Shown: positions 38,775 through 50,883 of the stretch, piece after piece | How the letters are laid out: each line of letters opens with the position of its first letter | Position numbering within the stretch: the stretch's first letter is position 1 | Source of the DNA: Halomonas sp. | Lineage (GTDB): Bacteria > Pseudomonadota > Gammaproteobacteria > Pseudomonadales > Halomonadaceae | DNA length: 64,000 nucleotides | Direction of reading: 5' to 3' | NCBI RefSeq assembly: GCF_029263665.1 | Contig: NZ_JAJUFQ010000014.1 | Coordinates: 46,624 to 110,623 of the forward strand | Made by a program: the position numbers and the translations under genes | Notes under the pieces: generated by a model | What the model saw: the letters and a program-made list of their open reading frames with translations, nothing else | Databases searched by the model: none | What the model was told of the DNA's origin: nothing

Positions 38775-40130
38775 CTATAGCCGCATTAAATCGAAGTACA
38801 GCGCCATGACCATCAGGGTACCTACCAGCGCCACCCCGATTCGCAGGCCTATTGCCTGGGCCCGCTCAGAAACAGGACGCCCACGCACGGCTTCGATGAA
38901 GTAATACAGTAGATGCCCACCATCGAGCACAGGGATGGGCAGCAGGTTGAGCACTCCCAGGCTGATCGATAGATAAGCCATGAAGCTGACGAAGCTCTCG
39001 AGCCCTGAACGAGCGGTATCCCCCGCAATCCGTGCAATGGTAATGGGGCCGGACAAGTTGCTCGGAGAAATCATCCCGACCAGCATCTTGCGCACAGCAT
39101 CGAAGGTCAACAAGGTCATCTCTCCTGTCTTGGAGAATGCCTCGCCCACCGCTCCAATGGGACCATAACGAATCTCGCGCAGCCACTTTTCAGGCCACTC
39201 CACAGGGGCTACCCCTGCTCCGATGTAACCATGCTGGCTGCCATCTTCCTGTTCCTGCACTTTCGGCGTCAGGCTCAGGGGAAGGCGTTCACCTTCACGC
39301 TCCACTTCTACCTTCATGGGCTTGCCGCCATGAGCACGCACGACATCCACCAAGGCCAGCCAGTCAGCAATTGGCTCACCGTCCACACTGATCACTCGAT
39401 CCCCACTTTGCAGGCCAGCCTGCTCTGCCGGCTCTCCAGCCACCAGTTGACCGATCACCGCAGGCATTTCCGGACGCCAAGGCTCGATTCCCAGGCTACC
39501 CAGAGGATCTGGTGGATCCTCGCCCACCAACCACCGGGATACCCCAAGGGAATAATGACGTGGCGTGCTCCCCGATACATCGAGGGCCGTCACATCGAGA
39601 TTGCCGCTCAAGCCAATCATGGAAACCAGCTTCAGATTGACTTCATCCCAGGAGCGTACTTCTGCCCCTTGTATGGCAGTAATTTCCTGACCATGTTCCA
39701 GGCCAGCCTGAGCCGCAGGAGAATCTGGAGTCACTTCGCCCACGACTGGCGCTACGGTAGTGGTACCTGCCACGAAAAGCGCCCAATAGGCAACCAGGGC
39801 AAGCAGGAAGTTGGCTATGGGCCCTGCAGCCACAATGGCAATGCGCGCCCATACCGACTTATTGTTGAACGCCTGCCCTCTTTCGGAGGGATCCACATTT
39901 CCTTCGCGCTCGTCCAGCATCTTTACGTAGCCACCCAAGGGGATGGCTGCAATGGCAAACTCAGTGCCGTGACGATCGTAGCGTGACCATAACGGCTTAC
40001 CAAAGCCTACGGAAAAGCGCAGCACCTTCACACCGCAGCGACGTGCGACCCAGAAGTGGCCAAACTCGTGAAAAGTGATCAGCAGGCCAAGCACTACGAT
40101 CACAGCCAACACATTCTGAATCAGACCCAA
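38775..40130 (-). CDS. rseP: Site-2 intramembrane protease RseP (TTG start)
   Basis: A 451-residue RseP, the zinc metalloprotease that cleaves RseA in the sigma-E response. It has HEFGH at residues 21-25 in TM1, two PDZ domains (around 115-185 and 215-290) and the second metal motif NLLPIPVLDGGHL in TM3. The start is TTG 40130, preceded by AAGGAG at 6 nt; no ATG lies near the family start. It lies between ispC and bamA; bamA starts 238 nt downstream. Confidence 0.95.
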   Translation of the reverse strand: MGLIQNVLAVIVVLGLLITFHEFGHFWVARRCGVKVLRFSVGFGKPLWSRYDRHGTEFAIAAIPLGGYVKMLDEREGNVDPSERGQAFNNKSVWARIAIVAAGPIANFLLALVAYWALFVAGTTTVAPVVGEVTPDSPAAQAGLEHGQEITAIQGAEVRSWDEVNLKLVSMIGLSGNLDVTALDVSGSTPRHYSLGVSRWLVGEDPPDPLGSLGIEPWRPEMPAVIGQLVAGEPAEQAGLQSGDRVISVDGEPIADWLALVDVVRAHGGKPMKVEVEREGERLPLSLTPKVQEQEDGSQHGYIGAGVAPVEWPEKWLREIRYGPIGAVGEAFSKTGEMTLLTFDAVRKMLVGMISPSNLSGPITIARIAGDTARSGLESFVSFMAYLSISLGVLNLLPIPVLDGGHLLYYFIEAVRGRPVSERAQAIGLRIGVALVGTLMVMALYFDLMRL

Positions 40131-40296
40131 AGTCTTCTCCTTGGCTAATCCTCACACCGAAGCAACGGCGCTAAAGGCGATGGACCCACCCGCCACCTTA
40201 CTCTCGGGCAATGCCTGGGGGCAAAGGTTCCCCACGGCACTACCCAGCCTGGGCGGTCAATACAACCTTCAACAGGGCCATCTAGCACACGCTGGT

Positions 40297-41523
40297 TCAC
40301 CCATTTTTTCGTTCCAGCCATGCACGAGCCAGACACCGGGCATGACGATCGGCTTCCAGCACCGCCTCAAGGGTTTCTGCTCCACCCTCAGCGACACCTT
40401 CACGAACCTGCTCGACCAGCGCTGGAATATCATTGAACCCGATATGACCGTCAAGAAAAGCGGCCACGGCCACTTCATTGGCCGCATTGAGCACGGCCGG
40501 TTGCACACCTCCACTGGCCATTGCCTCACGCGCCAGCCTCAGGCAAGGGAACGCACTCTCATCCGCCGGCTCAAAATCCAACCGCGCCACGGCGAACAGA
40601 TCCAATGTCTCGACACCTGAATCAATACGGTCAGGCCAGGACAGGCCGTAGGCAATCGGCGTACGCATATCCGGATTACCTAACTGTGCCAGCACCGAGC
40701 CATCACTGTAAGCCACCATGGAATGAATCACACTCTGGGGGTGCACCACTACCTGAATCTGATCCGGACGAGCATCGAACAGCCAGCAGGCCTCGATCAG
40801 CTCCAGCCCTTTGTTCATCAACGTGGCACTATCTACCGAGATTTTTCGCCCCATGGACCAGTTAGGGTGTGCACAAGCCTGGTCAGGCGTCACCGTTGCC
40901 AGTCGCTCGCGATCATAGCCACGAAAAGGACCACCAGAGGCAGTCAGCAGCAACTGAGTGACACCATGATGGGTCAATCCCCCGCGATGGTGCCCAGGTA
41001 GACACTGGAAGATGGCATTATGTTCAGAATCGATAGGCAGCAATGTTGCGCCACTCTTTTCCACGGCCCCCATAAACAGGCTGCCAGACATCACCAACGC
41101 TTCTTTGTTGGCCAGTAGTACACGCTTGCCGGCACGTACAGCAGCCAACGTTGGCAACAATCCCGCCGCTCCCACGATGGCAGCCATCACGACGTCCGCC
41201 TCTGGGGCCCCTGCTACTTCTTCTAGAGCCCGCTGACCGTGGTGCATTTCGGTGGCCACACCTGCTTCCTGCAACCGGGTCGCCATCCAATCAGCATCTT
41301 CAGCACTATCGATCACGGCCACATCGGGACGATGTGTCAAGCACTGCTGCAACAATGCCTCCCGAGAGCTGTGTGCCGTCAGTGCATGCACACGATAAAG
41401 CTCGGGATGGCGGGAAATGACATCGAGAGTACTTGTGCCGATCGAGCCAGTGGCACCCAGCACCACAACCCCTCTCGACAGACCTTTATCCCGGGAAGTT
41501 GAGTTGACCGCAGCGACACTCAT
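40297..41523 (-). CDS. ispC: 1-deoxy-D-xylulose 5-phosphate reductoisomerase IspC (Dxr)
   Basis: A 408-residue IspC, committing step of the MEP isoprenoid pathway. The NADPH motif is [19 protein letters not shown]; others are [27 protein letters not shown] (metal-binding Asp/Glu), TASGGPFRG and [30 protein letters not shown] 41523 overlaps the cdsA stop as ATGA and was preferred over TTG 41538. Its product path feeds UppS, encoded two genes upstream. Confidence 0.96.
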   Translation of the reverse strand: MSVAAVNSTSRDKGLSRGVVVLGATGSIGTSTLDVISRHPELYRVHALTAHSSREALLQQCLTHRPDVAVIDSAEDADWMATRLQEAGVATEMHHGQRALEEVAGAPEADVVMAAIVGAAGLLPTLAAVRAGKRVLLANKEALVMSGSLFMGAVEKSGATLLPIDSEHNAIFQCLPGHHRGGLTHHGVTQLLLTASGGPFRGYDRERLATVTPDQACAHPNWSMGRKISVDSATLMNKGLELIEACWLFDARPDQIQVVVHPQSVIHSMVAYSDGSVLAQLGNPDMRTPIAYGLSWPDRIDSGVETLDLFAVARLDFEPADESAFPCLRLAREAMASGGVQPAVLNAANEVAVAAFLDGHIGFNDIPALVEQVREGVAEGGAETLEAVLEADRHARCLARAWLERKNG

Positions 41524-42326
41524 GCCATCACCAGCCAACTGAAGAACAGAGCAAATACCGGAACCGCAGCGGTAAGGCTATCAATACGGTCGAGGATACC
41601 TCCGTGCCCTGGCAGCAGCTGACTGGAATCCTTGAGACCACGATGGCGCTTGAGCATGCTTTCGAGTAGATCGCCCAGCACCGACGTCAATGTCACGCCC
41701 AGAGTTACCACTACCAGCACAATGGTGGCCTCCAGGTCCAGTGACTGCCATAGCGAAAAGATCACCGCCAGAAACGCAGTCACCCCCATGCCACCCAGTA
41801 CACCTTCCCACGACTTTCCTGGGCTGACCTTGGGTGCCAGCTTGCGCTTGCCGAAGGCACGACCAAAGAAATAGGCGCCGGTATCTGCACACCAGACCAG
41901 GAGCAGGACAAACAGCAGCCAGACACCGCCGCTGTCACGCAGAACATTGAAGCCGACCCAGGTAGGCAACAGTACCCAGCCTCCCATGGCCAGGCGCATG
42001 GTAGTAGAAGACCACTGTGCTTCACGTTCGGGATGACCGATCACCCACCACAGGTTGAGTGCCCACCCCAGAGCACCAATGACCAGAACCCATCCAGCCT
42101 GCGACTGACCACTGAACCACAGCAGGGCCATGGCAACTGCCAGAGCTGCAACAACTGTCAGGCGCCCTGCTCCAGAGGCCACTCCTGCCAGATTGGCCCA
42201 CTCGCGCCCTGCCAACAGTACAATCATGGCGGTAAACAGGGCAAAGTAGCCGCCATCCAGTCCAAACAGTCCCGCCAGCGCCACAGGCACCAGGCAGACT
42301 GCGGTAATGACCCTTTGCCTAAGCAC
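41520..42326 (-). CDS. cdsA: Phosphatidate cytidylyltransferase CdsA (GTG start)
   Basis: A 268-residue integral membrane enzyme making CDP-diacylglycerol for phospholipids. The N-terminus [17 protein letters not shown] is typical, several membrane helices follow, and the C-terminal family signature is [41 protein letters not shown]. It starts with GTG at 42326 and overlaps uppS by 8 nt; its stop overlaps the ispC start. The three genes are thus tightly coupled. Confidence 0.95.
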   Translation of the reverse strand: MLRQRVITAVCLVPVALAGLFGLDGGYFALFTAMIVLLAGREWANLAGVASGAGRLTVVAALAVAMALLWFSGQSQAGWVLVIGALGWALNLWWVIGHPEREAQWSSTTMRLAMGGWVLLPTWVGFNVLRDSGGVWLLFVLLLVWCADTGAYFFGRAFGKRKLAPKVSPGKSWEGVLGGMGVTAFLAVIFSLWQSLDLEATIVLVVVTLGVTLTSVLGDLLESMLKRHRGLKDSSQLLPGHGGILDRIDSLTAAVPVFALFFSWLVMA

Positions 42327-43125
42327 CTTGAGCCTCGAGCTGTTCGTCGGTCATGCCGAAACGGCGTTTACGCTGACAGAACTCTTCCAAGGCGGCATCG
42401 AAGGAGTCACCATCGAAGTCCGGCCACAGTGTCGGAGTGAAATACAGCTCAGCATAAGCCATCTGCCACAACAGGAAATTGGAAATTCGCAACTCTCCAC
42501 TGGTGCGAACACACAGATCTACAGGGGGGGCAGCCCCCAGGCATACCTGCTCGCCAAACATGCGCTCATCGATGGCTTCAGGATCCAGCTCACCGCCTGC
42601 CACTCGCTCGGCCAGCCGTCTCGCGGCCTGAGCGATATCCCACTGGCCACCATAATTAGCGGCAATGACCAGATGGAGACCCGTATTATCCCTGGTCAGT
42701 TCCTGAGCTTCGTTGATGCGCTTCTGAATAGCCGTGGAAAAGCCGGATGTATCACCGATCACTGACAGGCGGATATCGTGCTGGTGAAGCTTCTTCACCT
42801 CTCGTTTCAGCGCCATCAGGAAAAGCTCCATCAGGGCATTGACCTCAGCAGCCGGGCGTTTCCAGTTCTCGCTGGAGAAAGCAAACAGAGTGAGCATCTC
42901 GATCCGGCGCTCGGCGGCACGACGAATCACAGCACGCACAGCTTCGACACCAGCATGGTGGCCACGTACTCCGGACATGCCGCGAGAGCGAGCCCAGCGA
43001 TTATTGCCATCCATGATGATGGCGACATGGCGCACTTGACTGACGGATTCCGGCAGAGGACGCAATGAAGAGGAGTCCGAAGAAGACGGTTTAGGAGGCT
43101 GCGGTGACGTCATGATGTCTCGCAT
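42319..43125 (-). CDS. uppS: Undecaprenyl diphosphate synthase UppS
   Basis: A 268-residue cis-prenyltransferase making the C55 carrier lipid precursor. It shows HVAIIMDGNNRWARSRG (catalytic Asp), GHHAGVEAVR, FAFSSENWKRP, AANYGGQWDI and DLCVRTSGELRISNFLLWQMAYAELYF. ATG 43125 is taken; ATG 43113 is equally possible (neither has a strong ribosome binding site), and the first ~30 residues are a Ser/Pro-rich tail. Confidence 0.96.
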   Translation of the reverse strand: MRDIMTSPQPPKPSSSDSSSLRPLPESVSQVRHVAIIMDGNNRWARSRGMSGVRGHHAGVEAVRAVIRRAAERRIEMLTLFAFSSENWKRPAAEVNALMELFLMALKREVKKLHQHDIRLSVIGDTSGFSTAIQKRINEAQELTRDNTGLHLVIAANYGGQWDIAQAARRLAERVAGGELDPEAIDERMFGEQVCLGAAPPVDLCVRTSGELRISNFLLWQMAYAELYFTPTLWPDFDGDSFDAALEEFCQRKRRFGMTDEQLEAQGA

Positions 43126-43141
43126 GGAAGTAAACAGAAGC

Positions 43142-43173
43142 CCCGAGGCCCGGCACGTGCGGCGAGCCTCGGG
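43142..43173 (-). terminator. Hairpin between frr and uppS (weak terminator or processing site)
   Basis: An 8-bp stem CCCGAGGC/GCCTCGGG (43142-43149 with 43166-43173) closes a 16-nt loop region with an internal palindrome. On the minus strand it is followed by GGCTTCTGTTTAC, only moderately T-rich, so it may attenuate rather than stop transcription from frr into uppS. Confidence 0.45.
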
Positions 43174-43193
43174 AATGACGCGGCGAGCCGGCG

Positions 43194-43751
43194 TCAGACC
43201 CGCATCAGGTCTTCTTCCTTGGACGCCAGCACCTTGTCGATTTCAGCCACGAAGCGATCGGTGATCTTTTGCACTTCGTCCTCGGCCTGACGCTGCTCAT
43301 CTTCAGAGATTTCCTTCTCCTTGAGCAGGGCCTTGAGGTCGTTGTTGGCGTCGCGACGCACATTGCGCACCGCCACACGTGCGTTTTCCGCTTCCTGGCG
43401 CGCCTGCTTGATATAGCCCTTGCGCGTTTCTTCAGTCAGCATCGGCATCGGTATGCGAATCACGTTACCCGCAGTGGAAGGATTCAGACCTAGCTCAGAA
43501 GTGATGATGGCCTTTTCCACCTTGGGCACCATGGCCTGCTCCCAGGGCACCACGGTCAGAGTACGAGCATCCTCTATATTGACCTGTGCGACCTGATTGA
43601 TCGGAGTCATGGAGCCATAATAATCGACCTGCACCGCATCCAGAATACTGGGATGTGCACGACCGGTGCGGATCTTGTTGAAGTTGTGGTGCAGAGAGTC
43701 AATGCTCTTCTGCATGCGCTCTTGCGCATCTTTCTTGATCTCGTTGATCAC
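43194..43751 (-). CDS. frr: Ribosome recycling factor Frr (GTG start)
   Basis: A 185-residue RRF, which splits post-termination ribosomes together with EF-G. It reads [37 protein letters not shown], then [10 protein letters not shown] and the C-terminal helices to [16 protein letters not shown]. The start is GTG 43751 with AGAGGG 7 nt upstream. It begins 4 nt after the pyrH stop. Confidence 0.97.
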   Translation of the reverse strand: MINEIKKDAQERMQKSIDSLHHNFNKIRTGRAHPSILDAVQVDYYGSMTPINQVAQVNIEDARTLTVVPWEQAMVPKVEKAIITSELGLNPSTAGNVIRIPMPMLTEETRKGYIKQARQEAENARVAVRNVRRDANNDLKALLKEKEISEDEQRQAEDEVQKITDRFVAEIDKVLASKEEDLMRV

Positions 43752-43755
43752 GATG

Positions 43756-44520
43756 TCACCCTCTATCGATCAGCGTGCCTTCCTTGCCGCCCACCACCAG
43801 GTTGAGCAGAGCGCCAGGCTTGTTCATGTTGAATACCCGGACAGGCATATCATGGTCCCGCACCAGGCAAATGGCGGTCAAATCCATAACACCAAGTTTC
43901 TGGTCAAGAGCATCATCGTAGGATAACTGGTCATACTTGACCGCATCCGGATACTTGACCGGATCCTTGTCATAGACACCATCCACTTTGGTGGCCTTGA
44001 TCACCACATCGGCATCAATCTCGATACCGCGCAGACATGCTGCAGAGTCAGTAGTGAAGAAGGGGTTGCCGGTACCAGCCGAGAATAGCACCACGTCACC
44101 GGAGGTGAGATAGCGAATAGCAGTACGGCGGTCATAGTGTTCCACCACACCACTCATGGGAATTGCCGACATCACCCGGGAACGGATATTGGAACGCTCC
44201 AGGGCATCGCGCATTGCCAAGGCATTCATCACCGTGGCCAGCATGCCCATATGGTCGCCGGTAACCCTTTCCATACCTGCCTCATGCAAGGCCGCTCCAC
44301 GGAACAGGTTACCACCGCCCACCACAATGCCGACCTGAACCCCAATACCAACCAGTTGGCCTATCTCCAGAGCCATGCGATCGAGCACTTTGGGATCTAT
44401 GCCAAAATCGGCGTCACCAGTCAGCGCCTCACCGGACAGCTTGAGCAGGATACGCTTGTACTTCGAATCAGCACGAGGCTTGTCGACTTTAGAGATAAGG
44501 GAGGAATCGGCGCTACTCAT
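43756..44520 (-). CDS. pyrH: Uridylate kinase PyrH
   Basis: A 254-residue UMP kinase of the amino-acid kinase fold. It has [55 protein letters not shown] and [16 protein letters not shown], all family motifs. ATG 44520 follows a GGAGA site; an ORF extending to 44808 overlaps tsf on the same strand in another frame and was rejected. About 15 N-terminal residues precede the core. Confidence 0.97.
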   Translation of the reverse strand: MSSADSSLISKVDKPRADSKYKRILLKLSGEALTGDADFGIDPKVLDRMALEIGQLVGIGVQVGIVVGGGNLFRGAALHEAGMERVTGDHMGMLATVMNALAMRDALERSNIRSRVMSAIPMSGVVEHYDRRTAIRYLTSGDVVLFSAGTGNPFFTTDSAACLRGIEIDADVVIKATKVDGVYDKDPVKYPDAVKYDQLSYDDALDQKLGVMDLTAICLVRDHDMPVRVFNMNKPGALLNLVVGGKEGTLIDRG

Positions 44521-44680
44521 AGCATGTCTCCGCAATTGACTGGGGCCTGCTGCCAAACCAGAAAAGGTCTCGTTCGGCGTACTGTGAGCGCCCGGTGTAT
44601 CGACCAGTGGCGCATACACGAAGGCGTGCGCTTTCGCGCACGCCATCTTTACTGTGATATCACAGTATGGAACCGGGACC

Positions 44681-45550
44681 TTAGCTACGCTTGGCCTGTT
44701 CCATGACTTCCTTGGCGAAGTCGACCTCTTCCTTCTCGATGCCTTCACCCACCTCGAAGCGAGTAAAGCCAACCACTTCACCACCAGCAGCCTTGACGAA
44801 TTCGGCAACGCTGACGTTGGGATCCTTGACGAAGGGCTGCTCGGTCAGGCTGTTCTCTGCCAGATACTTCTTCAGACGGCCTTCCACCATCTTCTCGGCG
44901 ATCTGCTCCGGCTTGCCAGCCATGTCAGGCTGCGCCAGGATGATGGCCTTTTCGGTATCAAGCTGAGACTGCGGCATGTCTTCCGGACGTGCCACTGCCG
45001 GATTGATGGCAGCCACGTGCATGGAAACATCCTTGGCGGCTTCAGAGGTGCCGCCCTTGAGCTCGGTCAGCACACCGATACGGCCGCCGTGAACATAGGC
45101 ACCTACCAGGTTGCCTTCAGCAGCAGTGATGACGGCAGCACGACGCACACCGATGTTCTCACCGATCTTCTGCACCAGGGCTTCACGATCGGATTCCAGT
45201 TCACCGGCAGTCACAGCAGCAACATCTTCGCTCTTGGCAGCGAAGAAGGCATCGGCAACCTTGTCGGCGAAGGCCTTGAAGTTGTCATCACGAGCAACGA
45301 AATCAGTCTCGGAGTTGATCTCGACCAGGACACCATAGCTGCCGTTTTCGGCAACACGAGTCACGACGACGCCTTCAGCAGCGGTACGTCCCGCTTTCTT
45401 GGCGGCCTTGAGACCAGAGTTCTTGCGCAGGTTCTCGATAGCGAGATCAATGTCACCGTCGGCTTCGCTGAGTGCCTTCTTGCACTCCATCATGCCAAGT
45501 CCGGTGCGCTCGCGAAGTTCCTTGACCAGGGAGGCGCTGATAGCTGCCAT
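44681..45550 (-). CDS. tsf: Elongation factor Ts
   Basis: A 289-residue EF-Ts, nucleotide exchange factor for EF-Tu. The N-terminal UBA-like part reads [25 protein letters not shown], followed by [33 protein letters not shown] and [11 protein letters not shown] 45550 gives the standard N-terminus; a 20-codon upstream extension was rejected. It follows rpsB across a hairpin that probably lowers read-through. Confidence 0.98.
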   Translation of the reverse strand: MAAISASLVKELRERTGLGMMECKKALSEADGDIDLAIENLRKNSGLKAAKKAGRTAAEGVVVTRVAENGSYGVLVEINSETDFVARDDNFKAFADKVADAFFAAKSEDVAAVTAGELESDREALVQKIGENIGVRRAAVITAAEGNLVGAYVHGGRIGVLTELKGGTSEAAKDVSMHVAAINPAVARPEDMPQSQLDTEKAIILAQPDMAGKPEQIAEKMVEGRLKKYLAENSLTEQPFVKDPNVSVAEFVKAAGGEVVGFTRFEVGEGIEKEEVDFAKEVMEQAKRS

Positions 45551-45621
45551 GGTATTCACCTCTGAATGGTTCGACCTGAATGTCGGTTGGCCATGCAGCC
45601 CACGCGGCATGGCCAGAGTAG

Positions 45622-45646
45622 AGAAAAGGGGGCCACGGCCCCCTTT
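45622..45646 (-). terminator. rpsB-tsf intergenic attenuating terminator
   Basis: A 10-bp GC-rich stem (45625-45634 with 45637-45646) with a 2-nt loop, followed on the minus strand by TCTC after a run of Ts in the stem. It lies between rpsB and tsf on their strand. A partial terminator here is a known feature of the rpsB-tsf operon. Confidence 0.75.
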
Positions 45647-45698
45647 GCGCCTGTCGGCGTGGGTCGTCAGACGACCGCTGGCCCAGGCGGGCCGAAGA

Positions 45699-46442
45699 TC
45701 ACTCGGCAGCGGCGGCGGCGTCGCCTTCGCTGTCGGTCACTTCGACGAACTCATCGGGACGACCTTCTTTCGCACGGCCACAAGCATCGGCGATGGCCTT
45801 GACGTAGATCTGGATGGCGCGGATGGAATCATCGTTGCCCGGGATCACGTAGTCGACGCCGTCCGGATCAGAGTTGGTATCCACGATACCGATAACCGGG
45901 ATACCCAGCTTGTTGGCCTCGTTGATGGCAATACGCTCATGATCGACGTCGATCACGAACAGTGCATCGGGCAGGCCGCCCATTTCCTTGATGCCGCCGA
46001 TGGAACGCTCGAGCTTGTCTTGCTCACGAGTGGCCATCAGGACTTCTTTCTTGGTCAGCTTCTCGAACGTGCCATCTTCGCGCATGGCCTCGAGGTCACG
46101 CAGACGCTTGATAGACTGGCGAATGGTCTTGTAGTTCGTCAGCATACCGCCGAGCCAGCGGTGGTTGACGTACGGCTGACCAGCACGAGTCGCCTCTTCC
46201 TTGATGACCTTGGCTGCACTGCGCTTGGTTCCAACGAACATGATCTTGTTGTTGGAAGCAGCCATTTTCTCGACCACATCAATCGCTTCATTGAGCGCAG
46301 GAAGAGTATGCTCAAGGTTGATGATGTGAATCTTGTTACGAGCGCCGAAGATGAACTTGCCCATCTTCGGGTTCCAGTAACGGGTCTGGTGACCGAAGTG
46401 TGCGCCTGCCTTCAGCAGGTCGCGCATGTTGACATGTGCCAT
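45699..46442 (-). CDS. rpsB: 30S ribosomal protein S2
   Basis: A 247-residue S2 starting [26 protein letters not shown], with [28 protein letters not shown] and [19 protein letters not shown]. The start ATG 46442 has GGAGT 6 nt upstream; an in-frame 24-codon extension is leader sequence. The tail is Ala/Glu-rich. It begins the long minus-strand block and is divergent from map, as in E. coli. Confidence 0.98.
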   Translation of the reverse strand: MAHVNMRDLLKAGAHFGHQTRYWNPKMGKFIFGARNKIHIINLEHTLPALNEAIDVVEKMAASNNKIMFVGTKRSAAKVIKEEATRAGQPYVNHRWLGGMLTNYKTIRQSIKRLRDLEAMREDGTFEKLTKKEVLMATREQDKLERSIGGIKEMGGLPDALFVIDVDHERIAINEANKLGIPVIGIVDTNSDPDGVDYVIPGNDDSIRAIQIYVKAIADACGRAKEGRPDEFVEVTDSEGDAAAAAE

Positions 46443-46911
46443 GGATGACTCCTGAACAATCGGGTTAGGCCTCCACGCACCCCATGGATCCGACCGCGGA
46501 CGAACCAACGGCACCCGGGACCATGTGACGGTGCATGTGTGTTTTCAAGGCTATTAAGCATAAACGCATTCCACCGCCCCACCCTGCCGGTATTCTTCTC
46601 CAATCGCTGAGTCCTTGTATTCCTGATCTCTACTGCACTGTCAGGGACAGACCAATCAAGAACCAAGCCATCAAGACAAATCAAAACAACAGGAGAATGC
46701 ATTGACAGGGAACGGCGCATTGCAGGAAAGCGCGCAGCTTTATACCATGGATAGCCTTCGAGTTGAAGTCGCTCGGCACGATAGCCACGAATCATGGTGC
46801 GCATATGCCATATTCCAAAGCGACGGCTCCCAGCTTACCCTCGGGCTTCTTGCGGTCCCATTGATGCGGACCCGCTTTCCCCGGGGTGCTATCACCCAGA
46901 TCCGAGATTCC
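46443..46911. promoter_or_regulatory. Divergent region between rpsB and map, with the rpsB leader
   Basis: 469 bp without a supported gene, placed where promoters of rpsB (-) and map (+) must lie. The rpsB-proximal ~110 nt should be the leader RNA, through which S2 represses its own operon in E. coli; no conserved leader structure could be confirmed by eye. On the plus strand TTGACA occurs at 46699-46704 but has no matching -10 at 16-18 nt. The AT-richer stretch around 46549-46572 is the likeliest rpsB promoter zone. Confidence 0.5.
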
Positions 46912-47706
<795 letters not shown>

Positions 47707-47974
47707 AGGCATCATGGGGTGTCGCCGGGCAAGAGGGACTACCGACAAACGGCAGGAACCTCGGACTAAGCAGCGACAACGCGGCCCCATGAGCGAGCAG
47801 CAGGATAGCGTGGATCAACAGCCGCTCCTGTGAGGTGAAAATCACCCGGAGCTGCTTGACCCGCCTCGTGCCTCAGCGGATGTTATCTGCGAGACTGCAC
47901 TCAACGCGGTATCATTGAGCGCGAATCACCTTACAGACAGTCCTAATTGACAGTCAGAGCGCTGAGGCGCCTAT

Positions 47975-50650
47975 ATGCTCCTGCACCACTATCGCTTCGC
48001 CAAGGAACTTGATCTCTTCGATTTCGAGGAGTTTCGTCAACAGCTCGAAGGCCAGCGCTCTCCCATTGCACCTTTCAAGGGTGCGCTGAAAGAGATCCAG
48101 GCACGGCTCGATGAACACTTTCTCAAAGGTTCCGATATCCGCGACCTGGTGCGGGGGCGCGCAAAATGCCTGGACCACCTGCTGGTCATGGCCTGGTCTC
48201 GCTACCCCGAGCTTAACACGGGTATCGCTCTGCTTGCTGTAGGGGGCTACGGCCGCGGAGAGCTGCACCCTCATTCCGACATCGATTTGATGTTCCTGCT
48301 GGAAGATGATGACGACTCTCCGTTCAGGGAACCTCTCACCGACTTCATTACCTTTCTCTGGGACATCGGCCTCGAAATCGGCCATAGCGTACGTTCGCTC
48401 AATGATTGCGAACGCGAAGCCGAAGCAGATATCACCATCATCACCAACCTGCTTGAATCACGCACGCTGGCCGGCTCGGATCATTTGCGCCAGGCCATGC
48501 GCGAACGCCTGTCACCGGAGCACATGTGGCCAGCGGACCGCTTCTTCGAAGCCAAGTGGCAGGAGCAAATCACCCGCCACCACCGCTTCAACAATTCCGA
48601 ATATCACCTGGAACCCAATGTCAAAACCTCACCCGGTGGATTGCGTGACATCCAGATGATCGGTTGGGTGGCCAAGCGCCATTTCGATACAGAAAGCTAT
48701 GAAGAAGTCGTCGCCAAGGGGTTCATGAACGACGCCGAGCATCTCATCCTGAGTCAGGGACAAGCGTTTCTGTGGCAGGTCCGTTACGCTCTGCACATGA
48801 TCACCGGCCGTGCCGAGGACCGCCTGCTGTTCGATCACCAGAGCGCCATTGCCGAACTATTCGGCTATCGCGACACGCCCGAGAGACTGGCCGTCGAACA
48901 GTTCATGAAGCGCTACTATCGCCATGTCACCGCCCTTGCGGGGCTTAATGACATGCTGCTGCAGCACTTCGACGAGGTTATCCTGCGCTCCGAGACACCT
49001 CTGGAAACCCATCCCCTCAACGAACGCTTCCAGGTCACGGGGGGGTACATCCAGGCGCGCTCACGCAGCGTATTCCGCGACACACCTTCAGCGCTGCTCG
49101 AACTGTTCTACCTCATGGCTGAACACCCCGAAATCGAAGGTGTACGTGCCGATACCATCCGTCTGATCCGCGACCATCGCCACCTGATCGATGATCGCTA
49201 TCGCGCCAACCCAAGCCATCGCGAGTTATTCCGGGCACTGCTCCAGTCAGGGGGCAATGTGGCCCGCCAGCTCAGGCGCATGAACCGCTACGGTGTACTC
49301 GGAAAATACCTGCCGGAGTTTGGTCAGGCGGTAGGGCTGATGCAGCACGACCTGTTCCACATCTACACCGTGGATGCCCACACCCTGCGCCTGCTCAAGT
49401 GTCTGCACGGCTTCCGCAAGCCCGATGCCAAGAAAGACTTTCCGGTGGCTGCTCCACTGGTCCATCAGTTGCCCAGCATGGAAATACTGTGGATCGCCGG
49501 TCTGTTCCACGATATCGGCAAAGGGCGCGGCGGAGACCACTCCATCATTGGAGCACGCGACGTTGAAGCCTTCGCTGAACGCCATGGCCTGTCCGACTGG
49601 GAAACTCGTCTGGTCAGCTGGCTGGTGGAACATCACCTGCTGATGTCGATGATCGCCCAGAAACGCGATCTGACGGACCCGGAGGTGATACACGACTTCG
49701 CCTCCACTGTCGGCGACGAGATTCGCCTGGACTACCTCTATGTGCTGACCGTGGCCGATATCACCGCCACTAACCCGACACTCTGGAATGGCTGGCGTGC
49801 TTCACTTCTCCGCCAGTTGCATTCAGAAACCCGCCGCGTCCTTCGCAGGGGCCTGGAAAATCCGCTGGCACGAACCGACTGGGTACGTGAAACTCGCCAT
49901 GAAGCCCATTCCCTGCTCGCCACCATGGGAGCGGACATGGCAAGGGTGTCCGCCTTGTGGCAATCACTCGGCGAAGATTATTTCCTGCAATATGCCCCCA
50001 GCGAGGTGGTATGGCAGACCCAGGGCATGCTTGCCCATCGCGGACAGGACCTGCCTCTGGTACTGATCAACGCGCCTACCGCCGACATGGCCGAAGGCGG
50101 CACCAAAGTGTTCATCCATGCCCGTTCGGTTGACGACCTGTTCGCAGCTACCGCCGCTGCCATGGAACAGCTTGGCCTGTCGATCCATGACGCCCGTATC
50201 GCCACTTCAAAGAACAACTGGACACTCAACACCTTCATCGTGCTGGATGAACAGGGCCAGGCGATCCGCGACCCAGCTCGTCTTGATGCCATTCGTCTCC
50301 ATCTGGTCGAGGAACTCGATGATCCTGACGACTACCCGACCATCGTCACCCGCCACACACCGCGACAGCTCAAACATTTCCAGGTACCTATTCAAGTCGC
50401 CATCGAGCAGGACTCCAACGGAGAGCGCACTCTGCTCGAACTGATCGCTCCCGACCGCCCTGGCCTGCTGGCCCGCGTAGGCGGTGTCTTCATGGAGCTT
50501 GGTATCACGCTGTCTGCGGCCAAGATTGCCACCCTGGGCGAGCGTGTCGAGGACGTGTTCTACATTACCGACCGTGAAGGCAATCCCATTACCGATGAAC
50601 AACGACAGCAGAGACTCCGTCAGCGCCTGATCGAGACACTAAGCCTCTAG
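47975..50650 (+). CDS. glnD: Bifunctional uridylyltransferase/uridylyl-removing enzyme GlnD
   Basis: An 891-residue GlnD, sensor of glutamine that uridylylates or deuridylylates PII. Domains in order: nucleotidyltransferase (AVGGYGRGELHPHSDIDLMFLL, about 88-109), a helical linker (HLEPNVKTSPGGLRDIQ), HD hydrolase (LFHDIGKGRGGDHSIIGA, about 510-527) and two C-terminal ACT domains (from TKVFIHARSVDDLFAA and from TLLELIAPDRPGLLARVGGVF). GAGG precedes the ATG by 9 nt. It follows map by 268 bp, with no gene between. Confidence 0.97.
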   Translation: MLLHHYRFAKELDLFDFEEFRQQLEGQRSPIAPFKGALKEIQARLDEHFLKGSDIRDLVRGRAKCLDHLLVMAWSRYPELNTGIALLAVGGYGRGELHPHSDIDLMFLLEDDDDSPFREPLTDFITFLWDIGLEIGHSVRSLNDCEREAEADITIITNLLESRTLAGSDHLRQAMRERLSPEHMWPADRFFEAKWQEQITRHHRFNNSEYHLEPNVKTSPGGLRDIQMIGWVAKRHFDTESYEEVVAKGFMNDAEHLILSQGQAFLWQVRYALHMITGRAEDRLLFDHQSAIAELFGYRDTPERLAVEQFMKRYYRHVTALAGLNDMLLQHFDEVILRSETPLETHPLNERFQVTGGYIQARSRSVFRDTPSALLELFYLMAEHPEIEGVRADTIRLIRDHRHLIDDRYRANPSHRELFRALLQSGGNVARQLRRMNRYGVLGKYLPEFGQAVGLMQHDLFHIYTVDAHTLRLLKCLHGFRKPDAKKDFPVAAPLVHQLPSMEILWIAGLFHDIGKGRGGDHSIIGARDVEAFAERHGLSDWETRLVSWLVEHHLLMSMIAQKRDLTDPEVIHDFASTVGDEIRLDYLYVLTVADITATNPTLWNGWRASLLRQLHSETRRVLRRGLENPLARTDWVRETRHEAHSLLATMGADMARVSALWQSLGEDYFLQYAPSEVVWQTQGMLAHRGQDLPLVLINAPTADMAEGGTKVFIHARSVDDLFAATAAAMEQLGLSIHDARIATSKNNWTLNTFIVLDEQGQAIRDPARLDAIRLHLVEELDDPDDYPTIVTRHTPRQLKHFQVPIQVAIEQDSNGERTLLELIAPDRPGLLARVGGVFMELGITLSAAKIATLGERVEDVFYITDREGNPITDEQRQQRLRQRLIETLSL

Positions 50651-50883
50651 GGGCGGTAGCACCCCATCTCATCCACTGTCCAGCATTGCTGCCTGAATTT
50701 CACCACAAGTTGCTCATGGTCAATTCTTCCATGTCATATCCATTAGAATATTGGATAAGATCGGAAACCCGATGACATGACATGGACGTCGGCCCCTTTC
50801 CCACGCAGGTCTGCCAAGCAAGCACGCGCAGAAACGCTGGGCCAGGGGCCGCAATCAACATCGTGACTGACTGCTGTTATCCC

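Noticed and set aside
44521..44808. 96-codon N-terminal extension of PyrH
   Set aside because: The extension overlaps tsf on the same strand in another frame; the ATG at 44520 with GGAGA gives the normal length.
46699..46704. TTGACA as the -35 of a map promoter
   Set aside because: No acceptable -10 hexamer lies 16-18 nt downstream.
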